From Erwinia sorbitola (GTDB lineage: Bacteria > Pseudomonadota > Gammaproteobacteria > Enterobacterales > Enterobacteriaceae), in NCBI RefSeq assembly GCF_009738185.1, contig NZ_CP046509.1:2669501-2733500 (forward strand): a DNA stretch of 64,000 bases, given 5' to 3'. How positions within the stretch are numbered: the stretch's first letter is position 1; every line of letters begins with the position of its first letter. The notes beneath the pieces are model-generated. The model was not told where the DNA came from, did not search any database, and saw only the letters and a program-made list of their open reading frames with translations. Shown here in pieces: positions 16,563 through 24,778 of this stretch. Position numbers and translations under genes: made by a program.

Positions 16563-17960
16563 TCAGTGGCCGCTGTGCTGATGGGCTGAATGGTCTGCCA
16601 TTCCCGGCATATCAGGCATCACATGTGTATCCGGCATCGCGTGTGTGTCCGGCATCGCGTGGGACTGCATATCATGCGCCCCCGTCATCGTGTGATCGTG
16701 CACTTCAGGCATCTGGTGCGTATGGTTGTCCGCCTGACGCATCCGCTCCAGCGCGCCGGAGATGCTCGCTTCCGAGTCAATCAGGAACAGGCCGTTCATC
16801 ACTACCGACTCCCCCTCCGCCAGACCGGCGCTGATGCCCGTCTGCTGTTGCGATTCATGCTGAACCTTGACCGCCCTGGGGACAAAACGGCCTTCAGCAT
16901 CAACGGTAATCACCCGCTGTTCACTGCCGTTATCAATCACCGCCTGCGACGGGATCAGCAGCATCTGCTGGCTGCGGGCATTGAGCGTCAGGTAGGCGTT
17001 CATACCCGGCTTCAGCAATTCTGCTTTATTATCCACCTGCAATCGAACCTCCAGCGTTCGGGTTTGCGGGTCAACGCTCGGCAGCACCTGCCATTTCTCT
17101 ATAGTGAATGTCGTCTCAGGATGGGCGGGTACGGAAATTTCGAACTGTGGGGAGTCCTGTAATAACCAGGCCACCGAGGCCGGGAGTGCTGCGCTGATCC
17201 ACACCGGATCCATGCCCTGAATGCGTGCCACAACGCTCTCTTTGGAAATATTCATCCCGCTGCGCAGATCGAAAGCGGTGATCACCCCGTCAATCGGTGC
17301 TTTTATGGTAAAGCGGGTCTGGATCTGGCGCGTCTGGCGAAAGCGCTGGATATCGTCTTCAGGCATGCCGCCGAGTCGCAGGCGCTCCAGCACCCCTTTC
17401 AACTGAGCCGCAGAGCCGCCGGTACTGGAAAGCAGCAGATATTCACTCTGCGCCTCGACCCACTCAGGCAGGGTGATTTCTGCCAGCGGAGTCCCTTTTT
17501 TAACTTTGTCTCCCACCGTCAGCGGGTACACTCTTTCAATAAAACCCGCCGATCGCGCCTGCACAATCACAAACTGATAGTCGTTAAAGCTGACGGTAGC
17601 GGGAAGCGTTTGTCTGTACGTCAGCTGTCCACGCTGAACTTTTGCCGTTTTCACCCCGAGGTTTTGTACCTGAGTGGGATCGATGCGCACTCCTGCGCTG
17701 TTTTCAGCGCCGCCTTCATCGGCGTATTTCGGCACTAAATCCATATCCATAAACGGAGATTTTCCCGGCTTATCGAAGCGGGTATCAGGTTTCATCGGGT
17801 CGTACCAGAACAGGACTTTACGTTCAGCTGGCGCATCTTCCGTTTTATGCGTAGCAAAAATTGAGGGATATGCCGCCATTGTAATCAGCCCCCCTGCCAG
17901 CAGGCCGAGCAGCCCCACCGTGGTATATTTGAATTTTACAGACATCATGTGTAATTCCAT
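16563..17960 (-). CDS. cusB: CusB, periplasmic adaptor with an added His/Met-rich tail
   Basis: This adaptor links CusA to CusC in the Cu(I)/Ag(I) efflux complex. After an N-terminal anchor or signal segment come the Cu-binding Mets (YDPM and FMDMD, equal to E. coli M49, M64 and M66). The beta-barrel, lipoyl and alpha-hairpin adaptor region follows, ending DSEASISGALERM. It is 465 residues against 407 in E. coli. The extra is a tail of about 59 residues with 12 His and 9 Met, including tandem MPDTH-type repeats. In E. coli the chaperone CusF supplies metal to CusB, but no cusF gene is present here, so the tail may do that job. Translation may start at the Met codons at 17948 or 17945, where ggaat is better placed. 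Confidence 0.95.
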   Translation of the reverse strand: MELHMMSVKFKYTTVGLLGLLAGGLITMAAYPSIFATHKTEDAPAERKVLFWYDPMKPDTRFDKPGKSPFMDMDLVPKYADEGGAENSAGVRIDPTQVQNLGVKTAKVQRGQLTYRQTLPATVSFNDYQFVIVQARSAGFIERVYPLTVGDKVKKGTPLAEITLPEWVEAQSEYLLLSSTGGSAAQLKGVLERLRLGGMPEDDIQRFRQTRQIQTRFTIKAPIDGVITAFDLRSGMNISKESVVARIQGMDPVWISAALPASVAWLLQDSPQFEISVPAHPETTFTIEKWQVLPSVDPQTRTLEVRLQVDNKAELLKPGMNAYLTLNARSQQMLLIPSQAVIDNGSEQRVITVDAEGRFVPRAVKVQHESQQQTGISAGLAEGESVVMNGLFLIDSEASISGALERMRQADNHTHQMPEVHDHTMTGAHDMQSHAMPDTHAMPDTHVMPDMPGMADHSAHQHSGH

Positions 17961-18034
17961 TCAACAAGACAGAAACCGGGCGATGTGCCGCAGCAGAGCA
18001 CCACATCGAATAATTATTTTTATCCTCAGCTGGC

Positions 18035-19417
18035 TTATTCAGCCCAGCCGCCGCCTAACGCGGTGAACAGCGCGACTTCATTCACGTCACGGGCATAAAT
18101 CAGATCGAGGATGTTCTGCCGTGTGGCAAACAGCGATCGCTCCGCATCCAGCACTTCGATATAGCTGACCGAGCCGCTGGCGTAGAGCCCCTTCGCCCGT
18201 AACAGCGTGATATTCAGTGAGTCGAGATAGCGTTGCTGTGCGGCCAGCTGCCCGCTGAGGCTTTCCCTCTGAGCGAGCGCATCCGCCACCTCTTTGAAGG
18301 CGTTCTGAATTTTCTGCTCATAGGTCACTACTGACTGCTGCTGGCGCACTTCGGCCAGCGTCAGGTTGGCTCTGTTACGCCCGGCGTTAAACAGCGGGAT
18401 ATCAATCCTGGGAGCGAAACGCCACAGGCCACTTCCGGCAGTAAACAGGTCGGATAGCTGCGGGCTGGTGGCTTCGATGCCACCGGTCAGGGAGATGCTG
18501 GGGAAGAAAGCGGCACGGGCAGCGCCGATATTAGCCTCTGCGGCCTGAAGCTGATGTTCGGCGGCGAGGATATCCGGCCGTTGCAGCAGGATGTCGGATG
18601 AGAGATTAGCTGGCAGTTTCACCGGATTGAGCGCCTGTTCAGCCGGAGCTTGCCGTGCCGCTTCGCTGTAGCGGCCCACCACCAGCTGAAGGGCACTGTT
18701 TGCCAGCGCCTGCTCCCCTTCTCGTTTGGCGATCTCCGCCTGGGTGCTTTCGATGGCTCCCCGCGCCTGTTCCACGGCCAGTAAGGTGGTGCTGCCGGTG
18801 ATCAGCTGTTGCCCGACAAAAGCATACGATTGCTGGTAGTTCTTCAGCGCCTCACGGGCGATGCTTAACTGCCCGTCAGCCAGCCGTTGACTGAAATAGC
18901 GCTGTGAGACATCAGCCACCAGCAGAATATGTACCGCGCGCTGCGTCTCTTCACTGGCAAAGAAATTCTGCCGTTCCGCTTCGCTCATATTCTTCAGCCT
19001 GCCGAAGAAATCCAGCTCAAAGCTGAGTTCTCCGCCCGCCGAATATTCCCGGCTGGTGCCGCGCTGAGAATTAAGACCGCTCTGCCAGTCGAGGCCGGAT
19101 TTAGCATTCAGCTGCGGATAGCGGTCAGCATCGGTCACATTGTAGCGCGCGCGTGCCTCCTGAACATTGAGCGCCGCCATTCTCACATCGCGGTTATAGC
19201 GCAGGGCGTCGCTAATCAGCGTCTGTACCTTATGATCGCTAAAGAAGTTCCGCCAGCCGGTATTCTGATAGCCTGCGGTTACCGGCACCAGCCCATTATG
19301 CGAACGGGAAAATTGCTGCGGAACCGGGCTCTCCGGGCGCTGATGATCGGGCGCCAGGGAAGTACAGCCCGCCAGAATAAGCGTGGTACAGAGAGTCAGC
19401 TGTTTTAAGGTCAACAT
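18035..19417 (-). CDS. cusC: CusC, outer-membrane channel of the Cu(I)/Ag(I) efflux system
   Basis: This 460-residue TolC/OprM-family lipoprotein forms the outer-membrane duct for CusBA. The signal peptide ends in a lipobox (LILAGC, Cys18), and two outer-membrane factor repeats follow (ALRYNRDVRMAALNVQEARARY; QRPDILAAEHQLQAAEANIGAARAAFFPSISL). It is the first gene of the operon. The 74 bases between it and cusB, where E. coli has cusF, contain no open frame that could encode a CusF-like protein. Its promoter faces that of cusRS across a CusR box. Confidence 0.95.
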   Translation of the reverse strand: MLTLKQLTLCTTLILAGCTSLAPDHQRPESPVPQQFSRSHNGLVPVTAGYQNTGWRNFFSDHKVQTLISDALRYNRDVRMAALNVQEARARYNVTDADRYPQLNAKSGLDWQSGLNSQRGTSREYSAGGELSFELDFFGRLKNMSEAERQNFFASEETQRAVHILLVADVSQRYFSQRLADGQLSIAREALKNYQQSYAFVGQQLITGSTTLLAVEQARGAIESTQAEIAKREGEQALANSALQLVVGRYSEAARQAPAEQALNPVKLPANLSSDILLQRPDILAAEHQLQAAEANIGAARAAFFPSISLTGGIEATSPQLSDLFTAGSGLWRFAPRIDIPLFNAGRNRANLTLAEVRQQQSVVTYEQKIQNAFKEVADALAQRESLSGQLAAQQRYLDSLNITLLRAKGLYASGSVSYIEVLDAERSLFATRQNILDLIYARDVNEVALFTALGGGWAE

Positions 19418-19518
19418 GGTGCTTTACGTCCAGAAAAAACGGGTTAAGTCATGCAAATGCATCACCAATCAGGATGAAAATGAGATTAACCAGGTGACTC
19501 TGTTCGACGGGTGACTGC

Positions 19519-19540
19519 TTAATGACAAAACGGTCATTTT
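19519..19540. promoter_or_regulatory. CusR box between cusC and cusR
   Basis: The palindrome AATGACaaaacgGTCATT closely matches the known CusR binding site AAAATGACAA-N2-TTGTCATTTT. It lies in the 194-bp divergent region between cusCBA and cusRS, as in E. coli. There it activates both operons in response to copper or silver. Confidence 0.85.
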
Positions 19541-19611
19541 CAGTTTAATTCGTTGATATCGCACTGCCGGTCACTAAAATGGCAGCATAATTTCGACATT
19601 TCCGAGGACGC

Positions 19612-20295
19612 GTGAAAATACTTATCGTTGAAGATGAAGTGAAAACCGGCGAATACCTCAGTAAAGGATTAACTGAGGCCGGTTTTGTTGTCGACCTGGC
19701 TGATAACGGGTTAAACGGCTACCACCTGGCCATGACGGCGGATTACGATCTGATTGTGCTGGATATTATGCTGCCCGATGTTAACGGCTGGGATATTGTC
19801 AAAATGCTGCGGGCGGCCAATAAAGGCATGCCGGTATTACTGCTGTCGGCGCTGGGCACCATTGAGCACCGGGTAAAAGGCCTGGAGCTTGGGGCGGATG
19901 ATTATCTGGTTAAGCCTTTTGCTTTTGCCGAGCTGCTGGCGCGGGTGAGAACCCTGCTGCGCCGGGGGGCGGCGGTGATCGTCGAAAGCCAGTTTCAGGT
20001 GGCGGATCTCTCCCTCGATCTGGTGTCGCGCAAAGTGATGCGTAAAGGCAACCGTATTACCCTCACCAGTAAAGAGTTTACCCTGCTGGAGTTCTTTATC
20101 CGCCATCAGGGCGAAGTGCTGCCGCGTTCGCTGATTGCTTCGCAGGTCTGGGATATGAACTTTGACAGCGATACCAACGCCATTGATGTGGCGGTAAAGC
20201 GCCTGCGCGCCAAAATGGATAATGACTATGAACCCAAGTTAATTCACACCGTGCGCGGCGTTGGCTATGTGCTTGAGGTGCCCGATGCGGATTAG
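19612..20295 (+). CDS. cusR: CusR, copper/silver response regulator
   Basis: This 227-residue OmpR/PhoB-family regulator has an N-terminal receiver domain with the phosphorylated Asp at D51 (LIVLDIMLPD) and conserved K103-region PFAF. A winged-helix output domain follows (TSKEFTLLEFFIRHQGEVLPRS ... DVAVKRLR). It is very close to E. coli CusR. Translation starts at GTG, preceded by gagga. It overlaps cusS by 11 bases. It should bind the CusR box immediately upstream and control both itself and cusCBA. Confidence 0.95.
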   Translation: MKILIVEDEVKTGEYLSKGLTEAGFVVDLADNGLNGYHLAMTADYDLIVLDIMLPDVNGWDIVKMLRAANKGMPVLLLSALGTIEHRVKGLELGADDYLVKPFAFAELLARVRTLLRRGAAVIVESQFQVADLSLDLVSRKVMRKGNRITLTSKEFTLLEFFIRHQGEVLPRSLIASQVWDMNFDSDTNAIDVAVKRLRAKMDNDYEPKLIHTVRGVGYVLEVPDAD

Positions 20296-21727
20296 CTGGC
20301 AGCACCGCCCTTTCTCTCTCGCCACCCGTCTGACCTTCTTTATCAGCCTGTCAACGACGGTGGCTTTTGTCGCTTTTACCTGGATGATGCTGCACTCGGT
20401 AGAGCAGCATTTTGCCGAGCAGGATATCAACGATCTACAGCAAATCAGCATGACGCTGGAAAATATCCTGAAAACACCGGACACCCCTGAACAGCAAAAA
20501 GTTGCACGCCTGAGTGACGCGCTCAAGAGCTATCGCAATATCTCGGTACTGCTGAAAAATCAGCAGCAGCAGGTGCTGTATCACTCCCATGACGGGCCAG
20601 ATTTACTGAGCGTCCCGGAGCTACCCCAGGCTGCCGGGGAGCAGGTTATTGTCTGGTCAGGGGTGAATAAAAACCACGAGGCCCACGGCGGCGGCCCCAC
20701 CACCTGGCGGCTGATTAACGCCAAGGTGACCAGTAGTGAAAACGGTAAAGCGGTGAGCTATCACATGCAGATTGCGCTCTCCATCGATTTTCATCTGCAC
20801 TATATCAATCAGCTTAAACACAATCTGGTGCTGATCGCCGCCGCCATCAGCCTGATGATTATCATTATTGTGTTAATCGCCGTGCATAAAGGGCATCAGC
20901 CTTTGCGCAACGTCAGCCAGAAAATTAAAAATATCAGCTCTGAAAATCTTGATGTCAGACTCGATCCACGGCGGGTACCAATTGAGCTGGAGCAGCTGGT
21001 CATCTCTTTTAATCAGATGCTGGCACGCATTGAAGATGTTTTTACCCGCCAGGCCAATTTTTCCGCTGATATCGCCCATGAGATCAGAACGCCGATAACC
21101 AACCTGGTTACGCAGACCGAGATCGCCCTGAGCCAGCGCAGAACAGAGCAAGAGCTGGAGGATGTGCTCTATTCAAATCTGGAGGAGTATCACCGCATGG
21201 CCAAAATGGTCAGCGATATGCTGTTTCTCGCCCAGGCGGACAATAACCAGCTTATTCCTGAACGCTCGCTGCTGGATCTGCGTTCAGAAACGCTAAAGGT
21301 GTTTGAATTTTTTGAAGCCTGGGCGGAAGAGCAGGAAGTCAGTCTCACCCTCGAAGGCAGCCCGGCCCTTATTGAAGGGGATCCGCTAATGCTGCGCCGT
21401 GTGATTAATAATCTGCTGTCCAACGCCATCCGCCACACGCCGCGCGGTATGGCGGTTACCGTCAGCATCAGCTCCCGCCATGCATGGGTTGACCTGACCG
21501 TGGAAAATCCAGGCCCGCCCATCCCGCCGGAACATCTGCCAAGGGTATTTGACCGCTTTTATCGCGTCGACCCCTCACGGCAAAGAAAAAGTGAGGGCAG
21601 CGGCATCGGGCTGGCGATCGTAAAATCTATTGTCACCGCTCATCAGGGGAAAATCAGCGTGGCCTCCGATGCGGTTTCCACGCGCTTTACCCTCTCCTTC
21701 CCCCGCTACCGCCAGCAGGCCGGCTAG
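20285..21727 (+). CDS. cusS: CusS, copper/silver sensor kinase
   Basis: This inner-membrane sensor kinase phosphorylates CusR. From the ATG at 20285 (MRISWQHRPFSLATRL) it is 480 residues, the same as E. coli CusS, and overlaps the cusR end by 11 bases with gagg upstream. It has a first membrane helix (about 13-35), a periplasmic metal sensor, a second helix (about 182-201), HAMP, and a dimerisation domain with the phospho-His H265 (DIAHEIRTPI). The ATPase domain carries N, G1 and G2 boxes (NNLLSNAIRHT, EGSGIGLAIVKS). The sensor loop is shorter in His than the E. coli protein: only NHEAHGGGP is seen where E. coli has a His/Met-rich run. Confidence 0.94.
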   Translation: MRISWQHRPFSLATRLTFFISLSTTVAFVAFTWMMLHSVEQHFAEQDINDLQQISMTLENILKTPDTPEQQKVARLSDALKSYRNISVLLKNQQQQVLYHSHDGPDLLSVPELPQAAGEQVIVWSGVNKNHEAHGGGPTTWRLINAKVTSSENGKAVSYHMQIALSIDFHLHYINQLKHNLVLIAAAISLMIIIIVLIAVHKGHQPLRNVSQKIKNISSENLDVRLDPRRVPIELEQLVISFNQMLARIEDVFTRQANFSADIAHEIRTPITNLVTQTEIALSQRRTEQELEDVLYSNLEEYHRMAKMVSDMLFLAQADNNQLIPERSLLDLRSETLKVFEFFEAWAEEQEVSLTLEGSPALIEGDPLMLRRVINNLLSNAIRHTPRGMAVTVSISSRHAWVDLTVENPGPPIPPEHLPRVFDRFYRVDPSRQRKSEGSGIGLAIVKSIVTAHQGKISVASDAVSTRFTLSFPRYRQQAG

Positions 21728-22794
21728 CCAAGGCGGCTGGCTATCATTCGTAACTGTTCAGCGATCTGTTTGAGATCCTGCTGCTGCTGCCCGAATGCCG
21801 CCGTAGAGCTGCGTATCACCAGCCGCGCAGGCAGAATGGAGGACGAACGGCTGTGATCGTCTTCGCTGGCCTGCAAAATGCGCTGTACCGCCTCTTTGCC
21901 CTGTAAGTCGAGATCCAGAGAAACGGTGGTTAATGCCGGGTGGAAAAACGCACTCTCATAGGTGTCATCATAGCCCACCACCGACACCTGCCCCGGCACC
22001 GTCACGCCGCGCTGATGCAGTGCGCTGAGTACGCCTAATGCCATCTGATCGTTCCCTACCAGCAGCGCGCTGAAATCCGGGGTTTCACGCAGCATCTGTA
22101 ATATTCCGCTGTAACCGCTCTGAGCATCCCAGTTGCCGTGAATCACGCTGACGGGCTTGAGGCCGTAACTCTCCAGGGTTTCCAGCCAGCTCTTCAGCCG
22201 CAGCCTTGCTGATACCGAATCTGCCGGGCCTGCCAGCAGCGCAAATTCGCGGTGCCCCTGCTCATAGAGATACTTCACGCTGGCACGGGTGCCGTCAGCC
22301 GGATTAAACGAGACGTTAAATACCGAGCAGTACGGATCGACGTCGAGAAACAGACAGATAATGTCCTGGTTCTCCTGCACGATGCGCTCGGCACAGTCGG
22401 TCTCCAGCGGTACGTTAATAATCACCTTATCCACCAGCTGTGACTTCAGCTCGTTGATAGAAACCTGCAAACTTTGATTGACGTTCTCATCAATCATGGC
22501 GATCAGCACCTGATAGTCCGCCGCGTTAGCATAACGTTTGATCGCCGCCGCCACCTGGGAGGGAGCATGCAGCGCCAGCGAAGTGGTCACCAGGCCAAGG
22601 GTGGTGCTCTGCTTACCCACCAGCTGTTGCGCCAGACGATTCGGCACATAGCGCAGCTCCTCAATCGCCTTTGTTACCTTGCTGCGCGTACCTTCCGAGA
22701 CGTTTGCAGACTTATTCAGCACCCGGGAAACCGTCTGATATGACACCCCTGCGTGACGGGCGACATCCTCCAGGGTGGCGCTTTTTGATTTCAT
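21724..22794 (-). CDS. ganR: LacI-family repressor of the galactan locus (GanR-like)
   Basis: This 356-residue LacI/GalR regulator has an N-terminal helix-turn-helix and hinge (LEDVARHAGVSYQTVSRVLNKS ... RYVPNRLAQQL). The periplasmic-binding-protein-like sugar domain follows (NDQMALGVLSAL, VSVVGYDDT). It is divergent from the galactan porin gene and sits at one end of the gan cluster, so it most likely represses gan genes until a galacto-oligosaccharide binds. The Dickeya gan locus also has a regulator gene named ganR, and I transfer the symbol on position. The 3' end overlaps the convergent cusS end by four bases. Confidence 0.8.
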   Translation of the reverse strand: MKSKSATLEDVARHAGVSYQTVSRVLNKSANVSEGTRSKVTKAIEELRYVPNRLAQQLVGKQSTTLGLVTTSLALHAPSQVAAAIKRYANAADYQVLIAMIDENVNQSLQVSINELKSQLVDKVIINVPLETDCAERIVQENQDIICLFLDVDPYCSVFNVSFNPADGTRASVKYLYEQGHREFALLAGPADSVSARLRLKSWLETLESYGLKPVSVIHGNWDAQSGYSGILQMLRETPDFSALLVGNDQMALGVLSALHQRGVTVPGQVSVVGYDDTYESAFFHPALTTVSLDLDLQGKEAVQRILQASEDDHSRSSSILPARLVIRSSTAAFGQQQQDLKQIAEQLRMIASRLG

Positions 22795-22887
22795 GTTTCT
22801 CTTCCCTGTTTACCGATGCCGGAATTGTATCACAGCGCGAATGCTGACCAGGTTAAGTCGGTCACACTGTGATAAATACATACAAAA

Positions 22888-22901
22888 GTCAGACGTTCAC
22901 A
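22888..22901 (-). promoter_or_regulatory. Candidate GanR operator, copy 1
   Basis: The 14-mer TGTGAACGTCTGAC, read on the minus strand, recurs with one change on the plus strand at 23026-23039, inside the same ganR-ganL divergent region. A shorter match lies before ganE at 31633. Recurrence before the target genes of one regulator suggests an operator, but each copy is only weakly palindromic, so this is tentative. Confidence 0.4.
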
Positions 22902-23025
22902 TACACAATTCGGTGATCAACCTCACCAATCGTTACAATTTACGGCTAAATACTTGCACTAAATCACACAATTTCGACACTCCATTTGCGTGAAGTTCAT
23001 CTCCGGGCGTTTACTGTCGCCAACG

Positions 23026-23039
23026 TGTGAACGTATGAC
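23026..23039 (+). promoter_or_regulatory. Candidate GanR operator, copy 2
   Basis: TGTGAACGTATGAC lies 21 bases before the ganL start codon and matches 22888-22901 in inverted orientation with one mismatch. Its position overlaps where RNA polymerase would start on ganL, consistent with repression. Confidence 0.4.
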
Positions 23040-23059
23040 AAATATAAACAGAGGGTGAG

Positions 23060-24322
23060 ATGAACACAAGACTAACAGCTACCGCTGTGGCACTTGCCGC
23101 AGCACTGACTTCTCCTGCGTTGTATGCCGCTATTGATAACATCGACTTTCACGGCTATCTGCGCGGTGGCGTGGGCGTTTCACGCGACGGAGGCATAGAA
23201 GAGTGGCAGAAAAATAAAATTGGTCGTCTGGGTAACGAAGCCGATACCTACGGGGAAGTCGAGCTGGGCAGCGAAGTGTACAAAAAGGATGATGTCAGTT
23301 TCTATGTTGATTCCATGGTCAGCATGTTCTCTGACGGCTCTAACGATAATGAAACCACCTTTGGTGACGATGCGCAGTTCGGCCTGCGTCAGCTGAACCT
23401 GCAAATTAAAGGCCTGATCCCGGGAGATAAAAATGCGGTGATCTGGGGCGGTAAACGTTACTACCAGCGCCACGACCTGCATATCATTGATACCAAATAC
23501 TGGAACATCTCCGGTTCAGGTGCCGGTATTGAAAACTACACCGTTGGCCCGGGGGCGGTTTCCGTTGCCTGGATCCGGGGTGACGCCAACGATGTGGATT
23601 ACCGCACCGATGGTGATAACGACGTCAATATCAACTATCTGGACGTACGTTATGCGGGCTGGAAGCCGTGGAACGGCGCATGGACGGAGTTTGGTGTTGA
23701 CTATGCCATGCCAAACCCAACCAACAAGCAGGAAGAGTACGGCGGCTTATACGAAGCCGATAACGGCGTTATGCTCACCGGTGAAGTCAGCCAGGATATG
23801 TGGGGCGGCTATCAGAAGCTGGTGCTGCAATACGCCAATAAAGGACTGGCGCAGAATATGATTTCACAGGGCGGCGGCTGGTACGATATGTGGAATGATA
23901 CCCGCGATGCCAAAGGCTACCGTGTTATCAACACCGGCCTGCTGCCGGTCACCGACAGATTTTCGCTGAATCAGGTGCTGACCTGGGGCTCGGCGGACAA
24001 CATTACCGCCTTCACCGATAAGAGCACCCTGCTGTCAGTAGTGGGCCGCGCACAGTATCAGTTTACCGACTATGTCCGCGCTATCGGTGAAGCAGGCAGT
24101 TTCTGGCAGAAAGACGAAAACAAAGACGGCAGCGACTACAAGCAGGCGGGACAGAAATATACCCTGGCTCTTGGTCTGGCTGCCGGCCCGGAGTTTATGT
24201 CACGTCCTGAGCTGCGCATCTTCACCTCTTATCTGAATGACTCAGAACAGGGCCACAGCTTCCAGGACGGCACCGCCAGCAACACCTGGAACTTCGGTGT
24301 GCAGGTTGAAGCCTGGTGGTAA
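23060..24322 (+). CDS. ganL: LamB-family outer-membrane porin for galacto-oligosaccharides (GanL-like)
   Basis: This 420-residue maltoporin-family protein has a signal peptide (about 1-23, ending LYA|A). The conserved start of the mature protein, FHGYLRGGVGVSRDGG, is followed by GRLGNEADTYGEVELGSEV and WGGKRYYQRHDLHIIDTKYW, and the chain ends in the aromatic outer-membrane signature VEAWW. It forms an 18-stranded trimeric sugar channel. Its place in the cluster matches GanL of the Dickeya galactan locus, which passes oligogalactans across the outer membrane. It is monocistronic: an intrinsic terminator follows at 24374. Substrate specificity is inferred from the neighbours. Confidence 0.88.
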   Translation: MNTRLTATAVALAAALTSPALYAAIDNIDFHGYLRGGVGVSRDGGIEEWQKNKIGRLGNEADTYGEVELGSEVYKKDDVSFYVDSMVSMFSDGSNDNETTFGDDAQFGLRQLNLQIKGLIPGDKNAVIWGGKRYYQRHDLHIIDTKYWNISGSGAGIENYTVGPGAVSVAWIRGDANDVDYRTDGDNDVNINYLDVRYAGWKPWNGAWTEFGVDYAMPNPTNKQEEYGGLYEADNGVMLTGEVSQDMWGGYQKLVLQYANKGLAQNMISQGGGWYDMWNDTRDAKGYRVINTGLLPVTDRFSLNQVLTWGSADNITAFTDKSTLLSVVGRAQYQFTDYVRAIGEAGSFWQKDENKDGSDYKQAGQKYTLALGLAAGPEFMSRPELRIFTSYLNDSEQGHSFQDGTASNTWNFGVQVEAWW

Positions 24323-24373
24323 TACGCTAATCAACGCCTTCATCATCATTGGATAAGTACTGGATCGTCATTT

Positions 24374-24405
24374 TGGATAACCGTCACCGGTTATCCATTT
24401 TTTTT
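24374..24405 (+). terminator. Terminator of ganL
   Basis: A 10-bp stem, tggataaccg / cggttatcca, with a tcac loop is followed by eight T. This is a strong intrinsic terminator on the plus strand. It abuts the 3' end of the convergent EIIB gene. Confidence 0.92.
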
Positions 24406-24718
24406 ATGGCTGACGGAAAAAACGAGCTTCCATCAGCTCACGCAGCCGATCGGACTGAGTGCCAAAAATAGCATGCACCTCATGGCCGAGTATCACTACA
24501 CCAATCGCCCCCGCCTGCTGTAACCCATGGGTATCGACCGCTGACAGTGATTTCACCGTTACCCGCAGCCGGGTCAGACAGGCATCCACCTGCACGATAT
24601 TTTCACGCCCGCCAAAACAGGTCATCAGGCGATCCAGCAGCTCGCTCTCATCGCTGGCGGCTTCGCCCGCTGCCGTCTCGCGGCTGAAGTATTGCTTAAA
24701 AAGTTTCAGACTTACCAT
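24404..24718 (-). CDS. Stand-alone PTS EIIB domain of the glucose family
   Basis: This 104-residue protein consists only of a glucose-superfamily EIIB domain. The phospho-acceptor Cys is C47 in the motif VDACLTRLRVTV. The segments GGRENI before it and LQQAGAIGVVILGHEVHAIFG after it are typical. EIIB normally passes phosphate from EIIA to the sugar in the membrane EIIC, but no EIIC or EIIA of this family lies nearby. It has its own ribosome-binding site (gaggag) but lies downstream of the strong terminator of the gan operon, so expression would need read-through or its own promoter. It could complement a remote EIIC or act as a regulatory phospho-relay. Confidence 0.88.
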   Translation of the reverse strand: MVSLKLFKQYFSRETAAGEAASDESELLDRLMTCFGGRENIVQVDACLTRLRVTVKSLSAVDTHGLQQAGAIGVVILGHEVHAIFGTQSDRLRELMEARFFRQP

Positions 24719-24737
24719 AGTTTCAGCTCCTCTCAGA

Positions 24738-24764
24738 TATAAAAAAAGCGGGCTTACGCCCGCT
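24738..24764 (-). terminator. Terminator of the ganEFG-GH53-GH42 operon
   Basis: Read on the minus strand, agcgggc-gtaa-gcccgct is followed by seven T. It is placed 15 bases after the GH42 stop. This is a strong intrinsic terminator that separates the operon from the EIIB gene. Confidence 0.92.
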
Positions 24765-24778
24765 GGTTAAACTGCTGG

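Noticed and set aside
17961..18034. A hidden cusF gene between cusC and cusB
   Set aside because: The gap is only 74 bases and has no open frame able to encode the roughly 110-residue CusF.
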